Origin: Desulfobulbaceae bacterium DB1
GTDB lineage: Bacteria > Desulfobacterota > Desulfobulbia > Desulfobulbales > SURF-16
Direction of reading: 5' to 3'
DNA: 64,000 nucleotides
Assembly: GCA_001914235.1 (NCBI GenBank)
Contig: MQUF01000002.1
Span: forward strand, 62,001-126,000
Of the stretch, positions 8,459-16,963 are shown in pieces (positions within the stretch are counted from its first letter, which is position 1; the number at the start of each line of letters is the position of its first letter). The notes beneath the pieces were generated by a model, which made no database searches, was not told where the DNA came from, and was given only the letters and a program-made list of their open reading frames with translations. The position numbers and the translations under genes were made by a program.

Positions 8459-9126
8459 AGGTCATCATCGCCGGCAGCGGTAAAATTGTCTATTACCTGG
8501 CCAGGCAGTTTGCCAAAAAAAGGATTAAAACCCTGGTTGTCACCCCTCACCCGGACGAAGCGAAGGATCTGGCACAACGAATCGGCGAACCTGTTCTCAA
8601 GGGTGACGCCACTGATCCCCGTATCCTTGAGGAGGCAGGAGCGCTTCAGGCCGATGCGGTGCTGGCGTTGACACCGCACGATGAAGACAATCTGGCCATT
8701 TGTCAGATTGCCGGCAAAATGTACAAGGTGCCCCGCACCATCGCCCTGATCAATGATCCGGAAAACGAGGAAATTTTCCACAAACTCAACGTCTCGGTGG
8801 CCATCTCCGCAACCCGTATCCTGTCCATCCTCTTCGAGGAACAGGCCGGTTTTGAGGAAATCGGCAAAATGATTTCCGTGGCCGGGGGGAATGTCTCTGT
8901 TTCAGAGGTTATTCTCCGGGAAGGATCACCTGCCGACGGCGCCGCAATTCAAACGATCGCCTTTCCCGAGGAGGCATTGATCGGCGGCGTCATTCGCGGC
9001 GGCAAAGTACTGATCCCCAAAGGCAGCACGGAGTTGCAGGGTGGCGACCGGCTGATCGTGATTGCCACGGAGGCGAGCCTTGATCAGGTCCTGCATGTTC
9101 TTACCGGAGAAGGAAAGATTGAGTGA
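8455..9126 (+). CDS. trkA: TrkA-type RCK protein (second half of a split TrkA)
   Basis: Starts at GTG 8455, overlapping the previous stop as GTGA with AGAGG upstream, giving 223 residues. RCK_N is at about 1-130 and RCK_C at about 140-223. The nucleotide loop reads AGSGKIVYYLA, lacking the third Gly, and the strand-2 acid is replaced (VVTPHP), so NAD binding by this half is doubtful, unlike its upstream partner. It should sit under the TrkH encoded next and control K+ flux. Its end overlaps the presumed TrkH start. Confidence 0.85.
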   Translation: MKVIIAGSGKIVYYLARQFAKKRIKTLVVTPHPDEAKDLAQRIGEPVLKGDATDPRILEEAGALQADAVLALTPHDEDNLAICQIAGKMYKVPRTIALINDPENEEIFHKLNVSVAISATRILSILFEEQAGFEEIGKMISVAGGNVSVSEVILREGSPADGAAIQTIAFPEEALIGGVIRGGKVLIPKGSTELQGGDRLIVIATEASLDQVLHVLTGEGKIE

Positions 9127-10618
9127 CAGGCGCTATCGTGCATACCTGGGAGAACGGTATCGCGTTCTTGGTGGCTATACCGGCGTTCTTTTCTGCCTTG
9201 TCGGCGTGATCATCACTGCTCCGGCAGGGCTCGTCCTGCTCTTCCCCGGCGAAAAAGAGACGGCCATGGGATTTCTTTGGCCCGGTCTTGTCCTGACTTT
9301 TGTTGGAGCTGTTCTCCGCATTACCCTGCGACCAAAGCAAAACGATATCCTTTCGACCACCGAAGGCGCCGCGATTGTCGTCATGGCCTGGAGCGGTGCC
9401 GTCATTGCGGGAGCCGTTCCTTTTCATTGGGCGGGCCTGGATGTGACGCAGGCCGTGTTCGAGGCAACCAGCGGCTGGACAACCACCGGCCTTTCAGTGA
9501 TCGATGTCGCGCGGATTTCACCGCTGCTGTTGTTCTTCCGCAGCCTCATGCAACTGGCAGGAGGGGCCGGTTTGGCCATCCTGATGCTCGGCGCCATGAG
9601 CGGACCGGCAGGTGTCGGCCTGAGCACAGCCGAGGGCAGGGCCGACCAACTCGTACCGCAAGTCCGACAGTCTGCCCGGTTAGTCCTGAAGCTGTATACT
9701 CTTTACACCCTGCTGGGCGTGGCGGCTTTGCATTTTGCCGGCATGGATTGGTTTGACGCCGTCAATCATACCTTTTGCGCCGTCTCCACCGGTGGATTTT
9801 CAACCCGGCTTGATTCAATCGGTTTCTGGAACAACCCGGCAATTGAAGCGGTGTTGATTCTGCTGATGCTCCTCGGCACCACGAATTTCCTGACCGTCTA
9901 TACCATTGGGCACGGCAGGCTTGGAGCGGCTCTGCGTAACGGCGAATTGCGCGTCATGGCCCTCCTGCTGCCGGTATCGGTCACCCTTCTTTTCTGCGGA
10001 GCAACCTTCACCGCATATAAAAACGCATCCGAGCAGTTCCGGGCAGCCATTTTTCAGGCGGTCAGCGCCCTTTCCACCACAGGTTACGCCACTGTCTCTT
10101 TTTCCGGCTGGAACGGTTTTACCTTGCTCGTCATCATCATACTGATGCTTATTGGCGGCGGGACAGGATCAACGGCGGGCGGCATCAAACAGCACCGCAT
10201 TTATCTGCTGGCCAAGGGATTGAAAAGGGAACTGAGCAAGGTCTTTTTCTCCGCCAAAGTCGTTTCCGAAGATGTTTTCTGGCTGGGGAACCAGCGCCGC
10301 TTTCTCGAGGAAAACGATCTGCTGAAAGCAGGACTGTATATCGCGCTTTATCTCTTCACCTGGCTTGCCGGAGGATGCGCCATTGCCGCTTTCGGTTATC
10401 CCCTTGCCGACAGCCTTTTTGAATTCGCCAGCGCTCTCGGCACGGTTGGGCTTTCCGTCGGTGTCACCTCGCCCACAACACCGGCCGGGCTGCTTTGGAT
10501 AGAAATTATCGGAATGCTGCTGGGCCGTTTGGAATTTTTCGTGATTTTCTGGGGCATTATCAAGATCGGCAGGGACCTGTCACTCTTTCTGCCGGGATGC
10601 CGCGTCGGCAAGCAATAA
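9119..10618 (+). CDS. trkH: TrkH-family potassium transporter
   Basis: K+ translocation subunit of about 499 residues, in the normal TrkH range. Pore loops with conserved Gly include EATSGWTTTGLSVID, CAVSTGGFSTR, SALSTTGYAT and SALGTVGLSVG; GGGTGSTAGGIK is the typical loop before the last repeat. The start is uncertain: the frame is open to 9062, but TTG 9119 follows GGAGAAGGAAAG and overlaps the trkA stop, which fits translational coupling; ATG 9095 is the alternative. Third gene of the split-trkA/trkH operon, giving the organism a second K+ system beside KtrAB. Confidence 0.85.
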   Translation: MSDRRYRAYLGERYRVLGGYTGVLFCLVGVIITAPAGLVLLFPGEKETAMGFLWPGLVLTFVGAVLRITLRPKQNDILSTTEGAAIVVMAWSGAVIAGAVPFHWAGLDVTQAVFEATSGWTTTGLSVIDVARISPLLLFFRSLMQLAGGAGLAILMLGAMSGPAGVGLSTAEGRADQLVPQVRQSARLVLKLYTLYTLLGVAALHFAGMDWFDAVNHTFCAVSTGGFSTRLDSIGFWNNPAIEAVLILLMLLGTTNFLTVYTIGHGRLGAALRNGELRVMALLLPVSVTLLFCGATFTAYKNASEQFRAAIFQAVSALSTTGYATVSFSGWNGFTLLVIIILMLIGGGTGSTAGGIKQHRIYLLAKGLKRELSKVFFSAKVVSEDVFWLGNQRRFLEENDLLKAGLYIALYLFTWLAGGCAIAAFGYPLADSLFEFASALGTVGLSVGVTSPTTPAGLLWIEIIGMLLGRLEFFVIFWGIIKIGRDLSLFLPGCRVGKQ

Positions 10619-10662
10619 GCCTTTGCTGCCGCAACAAACCGCGGCGAACGAACTCAAACAGG

Positions 10663-11415
10663 CTATATCGCTCGTGCGGCACGACGCAATATATCACGCA
10701 ACTCCCTATCCATGTTATCCCGATGCGACCCGGCCCAATAAATCTTGCCGCAGCCCTCGCATTGATGAAAAACCGTATAATATTTTTTTGTCAAAGGTTC
10801 GAGCGCCCCCAGCACGTCCTCTTTGCGCGCGGCATACAGCAATCCGTTACAAAGAAGGCAACGGCTGCATGGATTTATTTTATTCCGGAGACCATAAAGC
10901 CGTATCACTTCAACAATCTGATCACTCGGCCGTTTTCCCCTGACAAGATGACCGAAATCAACAACCTTCCTCTTGAGCAGGTTTCGATCACGGGTTAACA
11001 GAATCCTGCGCCGGCAACCGGCAATTGCAGCGATCCTGGGGTCTCCGAGGCTTTCGGAAAAAAGCGTATCAAATCCAAGGTGACGCAACTTGACGCCAAG
11101 TTTTCCGACATTGACATCAACAATAAAGCGAAAATCAACTAACGGATCAGGGCGGAGAAGAGAAGGGGAAAGGAAGTCGGATGCGCTGGAAATGGGGAAA
11201 ATTTCAATTTCCGCATGAGGGTGAACAGCGGCGCCAAAACCAGTTTCAGCACCATCAATCAAAATTTTTTCAATTTCCGGATGCGGGACCCCGAAGGACT
11301 CAATCAAATCCTTGACAGATGTTTGCCGTTGCAAATCAAAACGGACAAGGGAATCCTTGATAAATTGTCGCGGCAGTAAATCGACAAGATTGCCGTTAAA
11401 ATGAAGGGTGACCAT
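10663..11415 (-). CDS. Mut7-C RNase-domain protein with N-terminal ubiquitin-like domain
   Basis: With the ATG at 11415, the 250-residue protein begins directly with a Mut7-C ubiquitin-like fold (VTLHFNGNLVDLLPR), residues 1-80. A Mut7-C PIN-like nuclease domain follows: DVNVGKLGVKLRHLGFD with the catalytic-type Asp, LTRDRNLL, and a C-terminal zinc ribbon (CSRCLLCN, then CEGCGKIYW). The predicted role is RNA cleavage; natural substrates of bacterial members are unknown. An in-frame TTG at 11457 overlaps the rluD stop and would add 14 residues that do not look family-like. It follows rluD on the same strand, so the two are probably co-transcribed. Confidence 0.8.
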   Translation of the reverse strand: MVTLHFNGNLVDLLPRQFIKDSLVRFDLQRQTSVKDLIESFGVPHPEIEKILIDGAETGFGAAVHPHAEIEIFPISSASDFLSPSLLRPDPLVDFRFIVDVNVGKLGVKLRHLGFDTLFSESLGDPRIAAIAGCRRRILLTRDRNLLKRKVVDFGHLVRGKRPSDQIVEVIRLYGLRNKINPCSRCLLCNGLLYAARKEDVLGALEPLTKKYYTVFHQCEGCGKIYWAGSHRDNMDRELRDILRRAARAI

Positions 11416-11453
11416 GTGTCTGCGGTTATGCGGCACGTTACGGCAACAATTTG

Positions 11454-12449
11454 TCAACCACTCCGTAACAGCTGGAGGATCTCTTCCATATCAGGCCACA
11501 AGGGTGCCTCAAAAGACAAAAGTTCACGAGAAACGGGATGATAAAACGACAGGCAATGGGAGTGCAAACATTGTCGCTGCATGGTCGACTCGGCGATGCC
11601 CTTCTTCTTCCTGCCATACATTTCATCTCCGGCAATGGGGCATCCAAGATGAGCCATGTGAACACGAATCTGATGTGTCCGGCCTGTTTCAAGATGAACC
11701 TTGACATAAGCAAAGCCGGAACGAAACGTCTCAAGAACTTGCCAGTTGGTGACCGCCTCACGCCCACCCTGCTCCAGAACCGCCATTTTTTTTCGATGGA
11801 TCGGATGACGTCCGATACAAGTGACGATCCTGCCTGCTTTTTCTTTCGGAATGCCGGAAAGGATTGCCAGGTACGACTTGACCACCTTCCGTGACTTGAA
11901 TTGATTGACCAGGCTTTGATGGGCCGCATCGTTTTTCGCGACAACCATGACGCCGGAGGTATCCTTGTCCAGTCGATGAACCACGCCCGGCCGCAGCTGT
12001 CCGCCGACACCGGACAAATGGGAGCAGTGATAAAGCAATCCATGAACAAGGGTACCGCTTGAATGACCATGAGAAGGATGGACAACAAGTCCGGGGGGCT
12101 TCGCCACAACAACCAAGTCTTCATCCTCAAAAAGGACGACGAAATCAAGATGCTGAGGAACAAGGGAAGAGGGTTCGGGCGGCGGCAGAAAGATTTTTAT
12201 TTCTTCTTCCTCCCTGACACGGTATCCGGTCTTTTTTATTTGATCATCGACAAGAATATTGCCGGACCGGATAAGATGCTGAATGCGGGATCGAGTCAAC
12301 CCGGCGCACGCAGGGTGATCAGCCACCAGCTGATCGAGTCTTTTTCCGCGAAGCGCGGCTGAGACAATAAAAGTGATATCTTCCTTATTGACGGATGGTG
12401 AATCGTGAACGTTCAAATGAAAACAGGATAAAGGGTCGGCAAAAGGCAC
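11454..12449 (-). CDS. rluD: RluA/RluD-family 23S rRNA pseudouridine synthase
   Basis: Pseudouridine synthase of 331 residues. An N-terminal S4 RNA-binding domain (about 30-95) precedes the catalytic domain with the signature HRLDKDTSG containing the essential Asp. ETGRTHQIRVHM and GDEMYG, two further RluA-family motifs, are present. RluD isomerises U1911, 1915 and 1917 in helix 69 of 23S rRNA; RluC or another paralogue cannot be excluded from sequence alone. The start is GTG without a clear ribosome binding site. It lies 30 bp after carD and may be translationally coupled to the Mut7-C gene. Confidence 0.85.
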   Translation of the reverse strand: MPFADPLSCFHLNVHDSPSVNKEDITFIVSAALRGKRLDQLVADHPACAGLTRSRIQHLIRSGNILVDDQIKKTGYRVREEEEIKIFLPPPEPSSLVPQHLDFVVLFEDEDLVVVAKPPGLVVHPSHGHSSGTLVHGLLYHCSHLSGVGGQLRPGVVHRLDKDTSGVMVVAKNDAAHQSLVNQFKSRKVVKSYLAILSGIPKEKAGRIVTCIGRHPIHRKKMAVLEQGGREAVTNWQVLETFRSGFAYVKVHLETGRTHQIRVHMAHLGCPIAGDEMYGRKKKGIAESTMQRQCLHSHCLSFYHPVSRELLSFEAPLWPDMEEILQLLRSG

Positions 12450-12479
12450 CGTTTCAACCGCGCTGTACGTGAAAAAAAC

Positions 12480-12962
12480 TTAATTGTCGAAAATACGTTC
12501 GATATCCTTTTCAACCTGATCCTCCTGGACCTTGTTGGCAAGGGCAATTTCTTTCATGAGAAGATTCTTTGCCGTATCAAGCATTTTTCTTTCGCCGAAA
12601 GAGAGGTCCTTATCTTCTTTGAGAAGATAGAGATCACGCAAGACCCCGGCTATCTTATACACTGAACCGGTCTTTATTTTTTCCATGTATTGCCGGTAAC
12701 GTTGATTCCACGGCTGTGCTTGAATTTCCACATCCCTGTCTTTCAGAATATCAAACACCCTATCCGCTTCAGCGGAAGAAATAATGCCCCGCAGACCGAC
12801 ATTTTCACTGTTACTGGTAGGAATCATGACCACCATGCTGGTGTCTATGATTTTCATCACATAAAACGACTGCTCACGATCACCTACCGTTCTCTTTTCA
12901 ATTGACTGAATCTCACCTACACCATGAGCGGGATAAACCGCCATATCGCCTTTATTAAACAC
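12480..12962 (-). CDS. carD: CarD-family RNA polymerase-binding regulator
   Basis: A 160-residue CarD/CdnL protein. The N-terminal RNAP-interacting Tudor-like domain starts at once (FNKGDMAVYPAHGVGEI), and the C-terminal helical DNA-binding domain covers about 75-160, with the expected Trp in AQPWNQRYRQY. Such proteins stabilise the open complex at rRNA and growth promoters. GGGGGAT lies upstream of the ATG. Probable promoter at 13158-13186 with a long leader. First gene of a likely carD-rluD-Mut7-C unit. Confidence 0.9.
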   Translation of the reverse strand: MFNKGDMAVYPAHGVGEIQSIEKRTVGDREQSFYVMKIIDTSMVVMIPTSNSENVGLRGIISSAEADRVFDILKDRDVEIQAQPWNQRYRQYMEKIKTGSVYKIAGVLRDLYLLKEDKDLSFGERKMLDTAKNLLMKEIALANKVQEDQVEKDIERIFDN

Positions 12963-13157
12963 ACTATCCCCCTTTGTCCGCCTAAATTTGAAAAAATGGC
13001 ATAACCAGGTTTGACGGTCTCGCCGAAAGCCGCTCGATCGTCGTACAGTAGTGCATGATAACTGTTTAATTAATCGTCACAAAAATTCGGTGCCAGGATT
13101 TTCAAAAGCCATCAAGTTTCCGGCTAAACAGAAAACTAACCATACTCTAATCTATTT

Positions 13158-13186
13158 ATCATAACACGGATCAGGGGGTTTAGCAA
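13158..13186 (-). promoter_or_regulatory. Sigma-70 promoter candidate for carD
   Basis: On the minus strand TTGCTA and TATGAT are separated by 17 bp, about 190 bp upstream of the carD ATG. The remainder of the 289-bp gap between carD and pth shows no gene. Confidence 0.45.
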
Positions 13187-13251
13187 TCAATCGTTCTCAA
13201 AGGGGAAGAGGCGCGCCGATCGACGGCGGAAAAACAGGACAAGAAAAAGAT

Positions 13252-13827
13252 CTAATTATCTATTTTTAAAGAATTTACATGGTTCATTGCGGCTTCGACA
13301 CCCTTGGTGACAATCAAGCGAACCGCATCGAAAACAAGATCACGCAATTGGTAACAGTCGCCAAGCTCCGCCTGGGTCATTTGCTGCAACACATATCCTT
13401 CGATTGCCTGTCCATTTGCCGGGCGACCGATGCCGGCTTTTATTCTGACAAAATCCTTGTTGCCGATATGGGAAATGAGCGAACGAATGCCGTTATGGCC
13501 GCCCGCTCCACGATTAACCACTATCTTGAGGCGACCAAGGGGCATGTCCAGGTCATCATGTATAACGATGATTTTTTCCGGGGGGATTTTATAAAAAGAG
13601 GCAGCGGCAAGAACAGCGGTGCCGCTCAGGTTCATGAAAGTCTGCGGCTTGACCAGCACCAGTGGATGATTGTCAAGGGTGGTCCTGGCAACATCCGCCT
13701 GCCATTTGCTTACGCTGAAATCAGCATGCAACTGCTCGGCAAGATAATCAACATAAAGAAAACCGACATTATGCCTGGTTAAAAAATATTTTTCCCCTGG
13801 ATTACCTAGTCCAACCACAAGAAACAT
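13252..13827 (-). CDS. pth: Peptidyl-tRNA hydrolase
   Basis: Recycles peptidyl-tRNA dropped from ribosomes. The ATG at 13827 gives 191 residues, the family norm, and puts FLVVGLGNPG at the N-terminus; the frame is open further upstream but that part overlaps the rplY terminator. Catalytic His in TRHNVGF, Asp in IHDDLDMP and Asn in TFMNLSG are present, as is the GGHNGIRS loop. It is downstream of rplY on the same strand with a terminator hairpin between, so either readthrough or its own promoter drives it. Confidence 0.95.
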   Translation of the reverse strand: MFLVVGLGNPGEKYFLTRHNVGFLYVDYLAEQLHADFSVSKWQADVARTTLDNHPLVLVKPQTFMNLSGTAVLAAASFYKIPPEKIIVIHDDLDMPLGRLKIVVNRGAGGHNGIRSLISHIGNKDFVRIKAGIGRPANGQAIEGYVLQQMTQAELGDCYQLRDLVFDAVRLIVTKGVEAAMNHVNSLKIDN

Positions 13828-13861
13828 AATGGCACCAAAAAAGCACGACGGGAGAGGTAAA

Positions 13862-13896
13862 TAAAAAAAGCCGGGAAAAGGCAACCCTTCCCGGCT
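13862..13896 (-). terminator. Terminator or attenuator between rplY and pth
   Basis: On the minus strand AGCCGGGAA and TTCCCGGCT pair and are followed by seven T residues, 26 bp after the rplY stop and upstream of pth. It looks a full rho-independent terminator, perhaps leaky since gene order ties pth to this operon. Confidence 0.8.
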
Positions 13897-13921
13897 CTGG
13901 AATAACAATGAACGGTCTTTG

Positions 13922-14497
13922 TTATTCTGCTTTCACAGGCGCGACAACAGCGACACAGACTTTGTCCTTTTTGCCCACCAAGCTGACATTCGCAGGGAGA
14001 ACGAGATCCTGGCATGTAAACTGCTCATTCGTTCCCAAGGGAGTCACATCAACTTCGATCTCGTCGGGAATATCAAGCGGATTCCCCTTCACTTTGACCT
14101 GATTCACGGAAATGGTCATATCGCCACCCATGTCAACGCCGCGTGCTTTTCCGGTATATTTAACCGGAACGGTGAAGAGCGCGGGTTTATCCAGGGCGAT
14201 TTCGTAAAAATCAGCATGCTCAAGGGTATTCGTAACAGGCTCAACCTGAATTTCCTTAATCATCACATGGCGTTTTTCCTGCCCGACCTCGGTGTCAATT
14301 TCAACATTCAATACGGCATTTCTTCTTTGCAGATGCAAAAGTGTCTTGGTAAACGAATGTGTATCAAGCGTTAAAGCAATGGACTCACGTATGGGACCGT
14401 ACAATACCGCGGGAGTCTTTCCAGACCGACGCAAAGTTCGTGCAGCACCTTTACCAAAATTCTTTCTTACCTGGGCAGATACATCAATCTGTATCAT
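13922..14497 (-). CDS. rplY: 50S ribosomal protein L25, long Ctc form
   Basis: A 191-residue L25/TL5/Ctc protein that binds 5S rRNA. The N-terminal L25 domain (1-95) includes RRSGKTPAVLYGP; the C-terminal beta domain (about 100-180) with DVTPLGTNEQFT is typical of the long form. GAGGAGG lies at ideal distance from the ATG. Positioned between prs and pth, a common bacterial arrangement, on the minus strand with a 119-bp gap to prs. Confidence 0.93.
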   Translation of the reverse strand: MIQIDVSAQVRKNFGKGAARTLRRSGKTPAVLYGPIRESIALTLDTHSFTKTLLHLQRRNAVLNVEIDTEVGQEKRHVMIKEIQVEPVTNTLEHADFYEIALDKPALFTVPVKYTGKARGVDMGGDMTISVNQVKVKGNPLDIPDEIEVDVTPLGTNEQFTCQDLVLPANVSLVGKKDKVCVAVVAPVKAE

Positions 14498-14616
14498 GGT
14501 TCAAACCTCCTCAAACGATAAACTCCGAACAAAACACCCGCAGCGGATGTTCATAACCTATCCATATAATTATTTCTCGGAACAACAAACAACAAAGACA
14601 ACGATGAAAAATATTC

Positions 14617-15567
14617 TCAAACAAACAAGGAACTTACTGAATCTTCCGAATGAATGCAACGGATCGAATCGCCAAGGAGTTCAGAAACAGAAAGCACTTT
14701 GATCTTGCCGCATTTTTTTGCTTCATCCGACTGAGGGATGGTATCGGTAACAACCAGCTGCTTAATACAGGATGCATTGATCCGGTCAATCGCCGGACCT
14801 GAGAGGACCGCATGGGTGCAATAAGCAAAAACCTCCCTGGCACCTTCTTTAACAAGAATTTCAGCAGCCTGACACAGTGTGCCGGCAGTATCAACCATAT
14901 CATCGAGCAGGATGGCGTGTTTTCCGGAAACATTGCCGATGACGTTCATCGCCTGGGACTGATTCGCCCGTTCCCTGCGCTTATCTATAATCGCCAGTCC
15001 GGCATTCAACCGCTTGGCAAAGGCGCGCGTCCGCTCAACTCCGCCGGCATCAGGCGAAACCATAATCACTTCTTTATCGGAAAAGGATTCCGAAATATTT
15101 TTTAACAAAACCGGAGCGGCATAAAGATTGTCAACAGGGATATTAAAAAAACCCTGAATCTGACCGGAATGGAGATCCATGGTCAGAACCCGTCGCACGC
15201 CGACTGCCATCAGCATCTCCGCCACTACCTTGGCTGAAATGGGTACCCGGGGAGCAACTTTTCTATCTTGCCTGGCGTATCCGTAATAGGGCATGACCGC
15301 GGTGATACGTCGGGCCGAAGCACGACGAAGCGCATCCGACATTAAAATCAATTCCATCAAATGGTCATTAACCGGGGTGCATGTCGGCTGCACGATAAAA
15401 ATATCTTTTCCCCGAACATTTTCACCTATTTCAACGTAGGTTTCGCCATCGCTGAACTTTCTGACATCAGCCTTACTGAGTTCCATTTTCAAATGCGCGC
15501 AAATGTCTTTGGCAAGAGACGGGTTGGCATTTCCACTGAAAATCATGATGTCTTTAAGGCTGCCCAT
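14617..15567 (-). CDS. prs: Ribose-phosphate pyrophosphokinase
   Basis: Makes PRPP from ribose 5-phosphate and ATP, feeding purine, pyrimidine, His and Trp synthesis; purM nearby uses this supply. 316 residues is the typical class I length. Motifs: [16 protein letters not shown], the flexible loop [10 protein letters not shown], and the PRPP-binding loop [16 protein letters not shown] precedes the ATG. It follows tRNA-Gln and ispE on the minus strand, the conserved ispE-tRNA-prs-rplY-pth order of delta-type proteobacteria. Confidence 0.97.
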   Translation of the reverse strand: MGSLKDIMIFSGNANPSLAKDICAHLKMELSKADVRKFSDGETYVEIGENVRGKDIFIVQPTCTPVNDHLMELILMSDALRRASARRITAVMPYYGYARQDRKVAPRVPISAKVVAEMLMAVGVRRVLTMDLHSGQIQGFFNIPVDNLYAAPVLLKNISESFSDKEVIMVSPDAGGVERTRAFAKRLNAGLAIIDKRRERANQSQAMNVIGNVSGKHAILLDDMVDTAGTLCQAAEILVKEGAREVFAYCTHAVLSGPAIDRINASCIKQLVVTDTIPQSDEAKKCGKIKVLSVSELLGDSIRCIHSEDSVSSLFV

Positions 15568-15668
15568 AATAATTCCGTTTCATTCAGTTGTACTTCCACC
15601 ATTGTTCGCAAATGATGTAAAAGCAACATATATTTAGTAATCTTGCTGATTATCAAAGATGAAGCAAA

Positions 15669-15743
15669 TGGCTGGGGCGGCAGGATTCGAACCTACGAAT
15701 GCAAGAGTCAAAGTCTTGTGTCTTACCGCTTGACGACGCCCCA
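15669..15743 (-). tRNA. tRNA-Gln (UUG)
   Basis: On the minus strand the acceptor TGGGGCG pairs with CGCCCCA, the anticodon stem CAAGA/TCTTG encloses TTG, and GGTTCGAATCC is the T arm. Discriminator G and encoded CCA follow. It lies between ispE (13 bp away) and prs, probably within one primary transcript. Confidence 0.95.
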
Positions 15744-15756
15744 GTTTAAAATACCA

Positions 15757-16632
15757 TCAAGAAGTGAGCGGCTTTGCGAAAAACACCCTTTCAGGATACT
15801 TCTCCAGCAGTTCATTCCGGCATCGTGCTGCTTGATCCAGATCTGTAAATATACCGAAAACTGTTGGCCCGCTTCCCGACATCAATGCCGATACAGCCCC
15901 GCGTTCCATCAGCATTGACTTGATTTTTCCTATTTCAGGATATCGACCGATGGTTACCTGTTCAAGATCGTTGCCTCGCGCATCAGGGCAACGATTGGCC
16001 GACAAGGGGCCTAAGATAAATGGATTACCCTTTATTGTCAACGCAAAATTAGCAAGTTGCGAGTGATCAAGATTTTCAAAAACCCATTTTGTCGAAACAG
16101 GAAAACCGGGATTTACCAACAAAAAACAACATTCCGTCAGCGCCGCCCTCTTTTCAAGCTTTTCACCGACACCTGTTGCCAATGCCGAACAGTAATCGGA
16201 CACAAAAAAAGGAACATCCGCTCCGAGGGCCAGCCCCAGGTCCATCATTTTTACTTCACTCAACGGCTGCGCGTAAAGCAGGTTCAATCCCTTCAAGACA
16301 GCGGCAGCGTCACTGCTTCCGCCGCCTAAACCCGCCGCAACCGGAATATGCTTTCTCAGGGTAATCTCGACGCCGCCCTTTGCCCCTGTTGCCCGGAAAA
16401 AAAGGCGGGCAGCTTTATAGGCCAAGTTCGTTTCATCCTCCGCAAGCCCGGAATCCGGGCAGCTGAGTTTGATGCCCGACGAAATTTCTTCAAGGGCAAT
16501 CGAATCAGCCAGGTCGATCTTCTGCATCCACGTTGCAAGTTCATGATATCCATCAGGTCTGCGGGACAGAACCTTCAGAAAAATATTCACTTTTGCCGGT
16601 GCCCGCAGATGAAGCGTTCGGCCTCCGCCCAT
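15757..16632 (-). CDS. ispE: 4-(cytidine 5'-diphospho)-2-C-methyl-D-erythritol kinase
   Basis: GHMP kinase of the MEP isoprenoid pathway, 291 residues. PAKVNIFLKVLSRRPDGYHEL at the N-terminus and the ATP loop PVAAGLGGGSSDAA are characteristic; the C-terminal LMSGSGPTVFG motif is present. The ATG directly abuts the TAA of the DUF1844 gene with no spacer, so translation is almost certainly coupled. tRNA-Gln and prs lie downstream. Confidence 0.95.
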   Translation of the reverse strand: MGGGRTLHLRAPAKVNIFLKVLSRRPDGYHELATWMQKIDLADSIALEEISSGIKLSCPDSGLAEDETNLAYKAARLFFRATGAKGGVEITLRKHIPVAAGLGGGSSDAAAVLKGLNLLYAQPLSEVKMMDLGLALGADVPFFVSDYCSALATGVGEKLEKRAALTECCFLLVNPGFPVSTKWVFENLDHSQLANFALTIKGNPFILGPLSANRCPDARGNDLEQVTIGRYPEIGKIKSMLMERGAVSALMSGSGPTVFGIFTDLDQAARCRNELLEKYPERVFFAKPLTS

Positions 16633-16941
16633 TTACGACTTTGCCTTTACATAGCGCATCTTGAGATCATAGAGGAATTTCCCGAGCATATTTTCTTCTT
16701 CCTCGGTCAAATTCCCCCTGGTCTTTTCCTTAAGCACATGAAGCGTATCAATGGTATGTTTCACAAGCACGAGATCCTGCCTGCGCAACCCGGTTACAGG
16801 GTCGGCGATCTCCCCGAGATGAAAAAGGGCTGAGGTGTTAAGAGACATGACAAAAGCGCCAAATGTGACTTCCGGCATGATGCATTTGCCGTCCACCATC
16901 TCTCCACCCGCGCATTTACATTTTTTCTCCGCCTCATCCAT
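16633..16941 (-). CDS. DUF1844 domain protein
   Basis: A 102-residue acidic cytoplasmic protein. The C-terminal 75 residues fit DUF1844 (FGAFVMSLNTSALFHLGE, then DLVLVKHTIDTLHVLKEKT). An N-terminal Cys-containing stretch (CKCAGGEMVDGKC) could bind metal and is not universal in the family. Function is unknown. It lies 22 bp after serA and immediately before ispE, so serA-DUF1844-ispE is a likely operon. Confidence 0.85.
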   Translation of the reverse strand: MDEAEKKCKCAGGEMVDGKCIMPEVTFGAFVMSLNTSALFHLGEIADPVTGLRRQDLVLVKHTIDTLHVLKEKTRGNLTEEEENMLGKFLYDLKMRYVKAKS

Positions 16942-16963
16942 GTTGTTTTCCGACCCGCGTCGT

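Noticed and set aside
13828-13908. 27-residue N-terminal extension of peptidyl-tRNA hydrolase
   Set aside because: It covers the rplY terminator and the family starts at FLVVGLGNPG.
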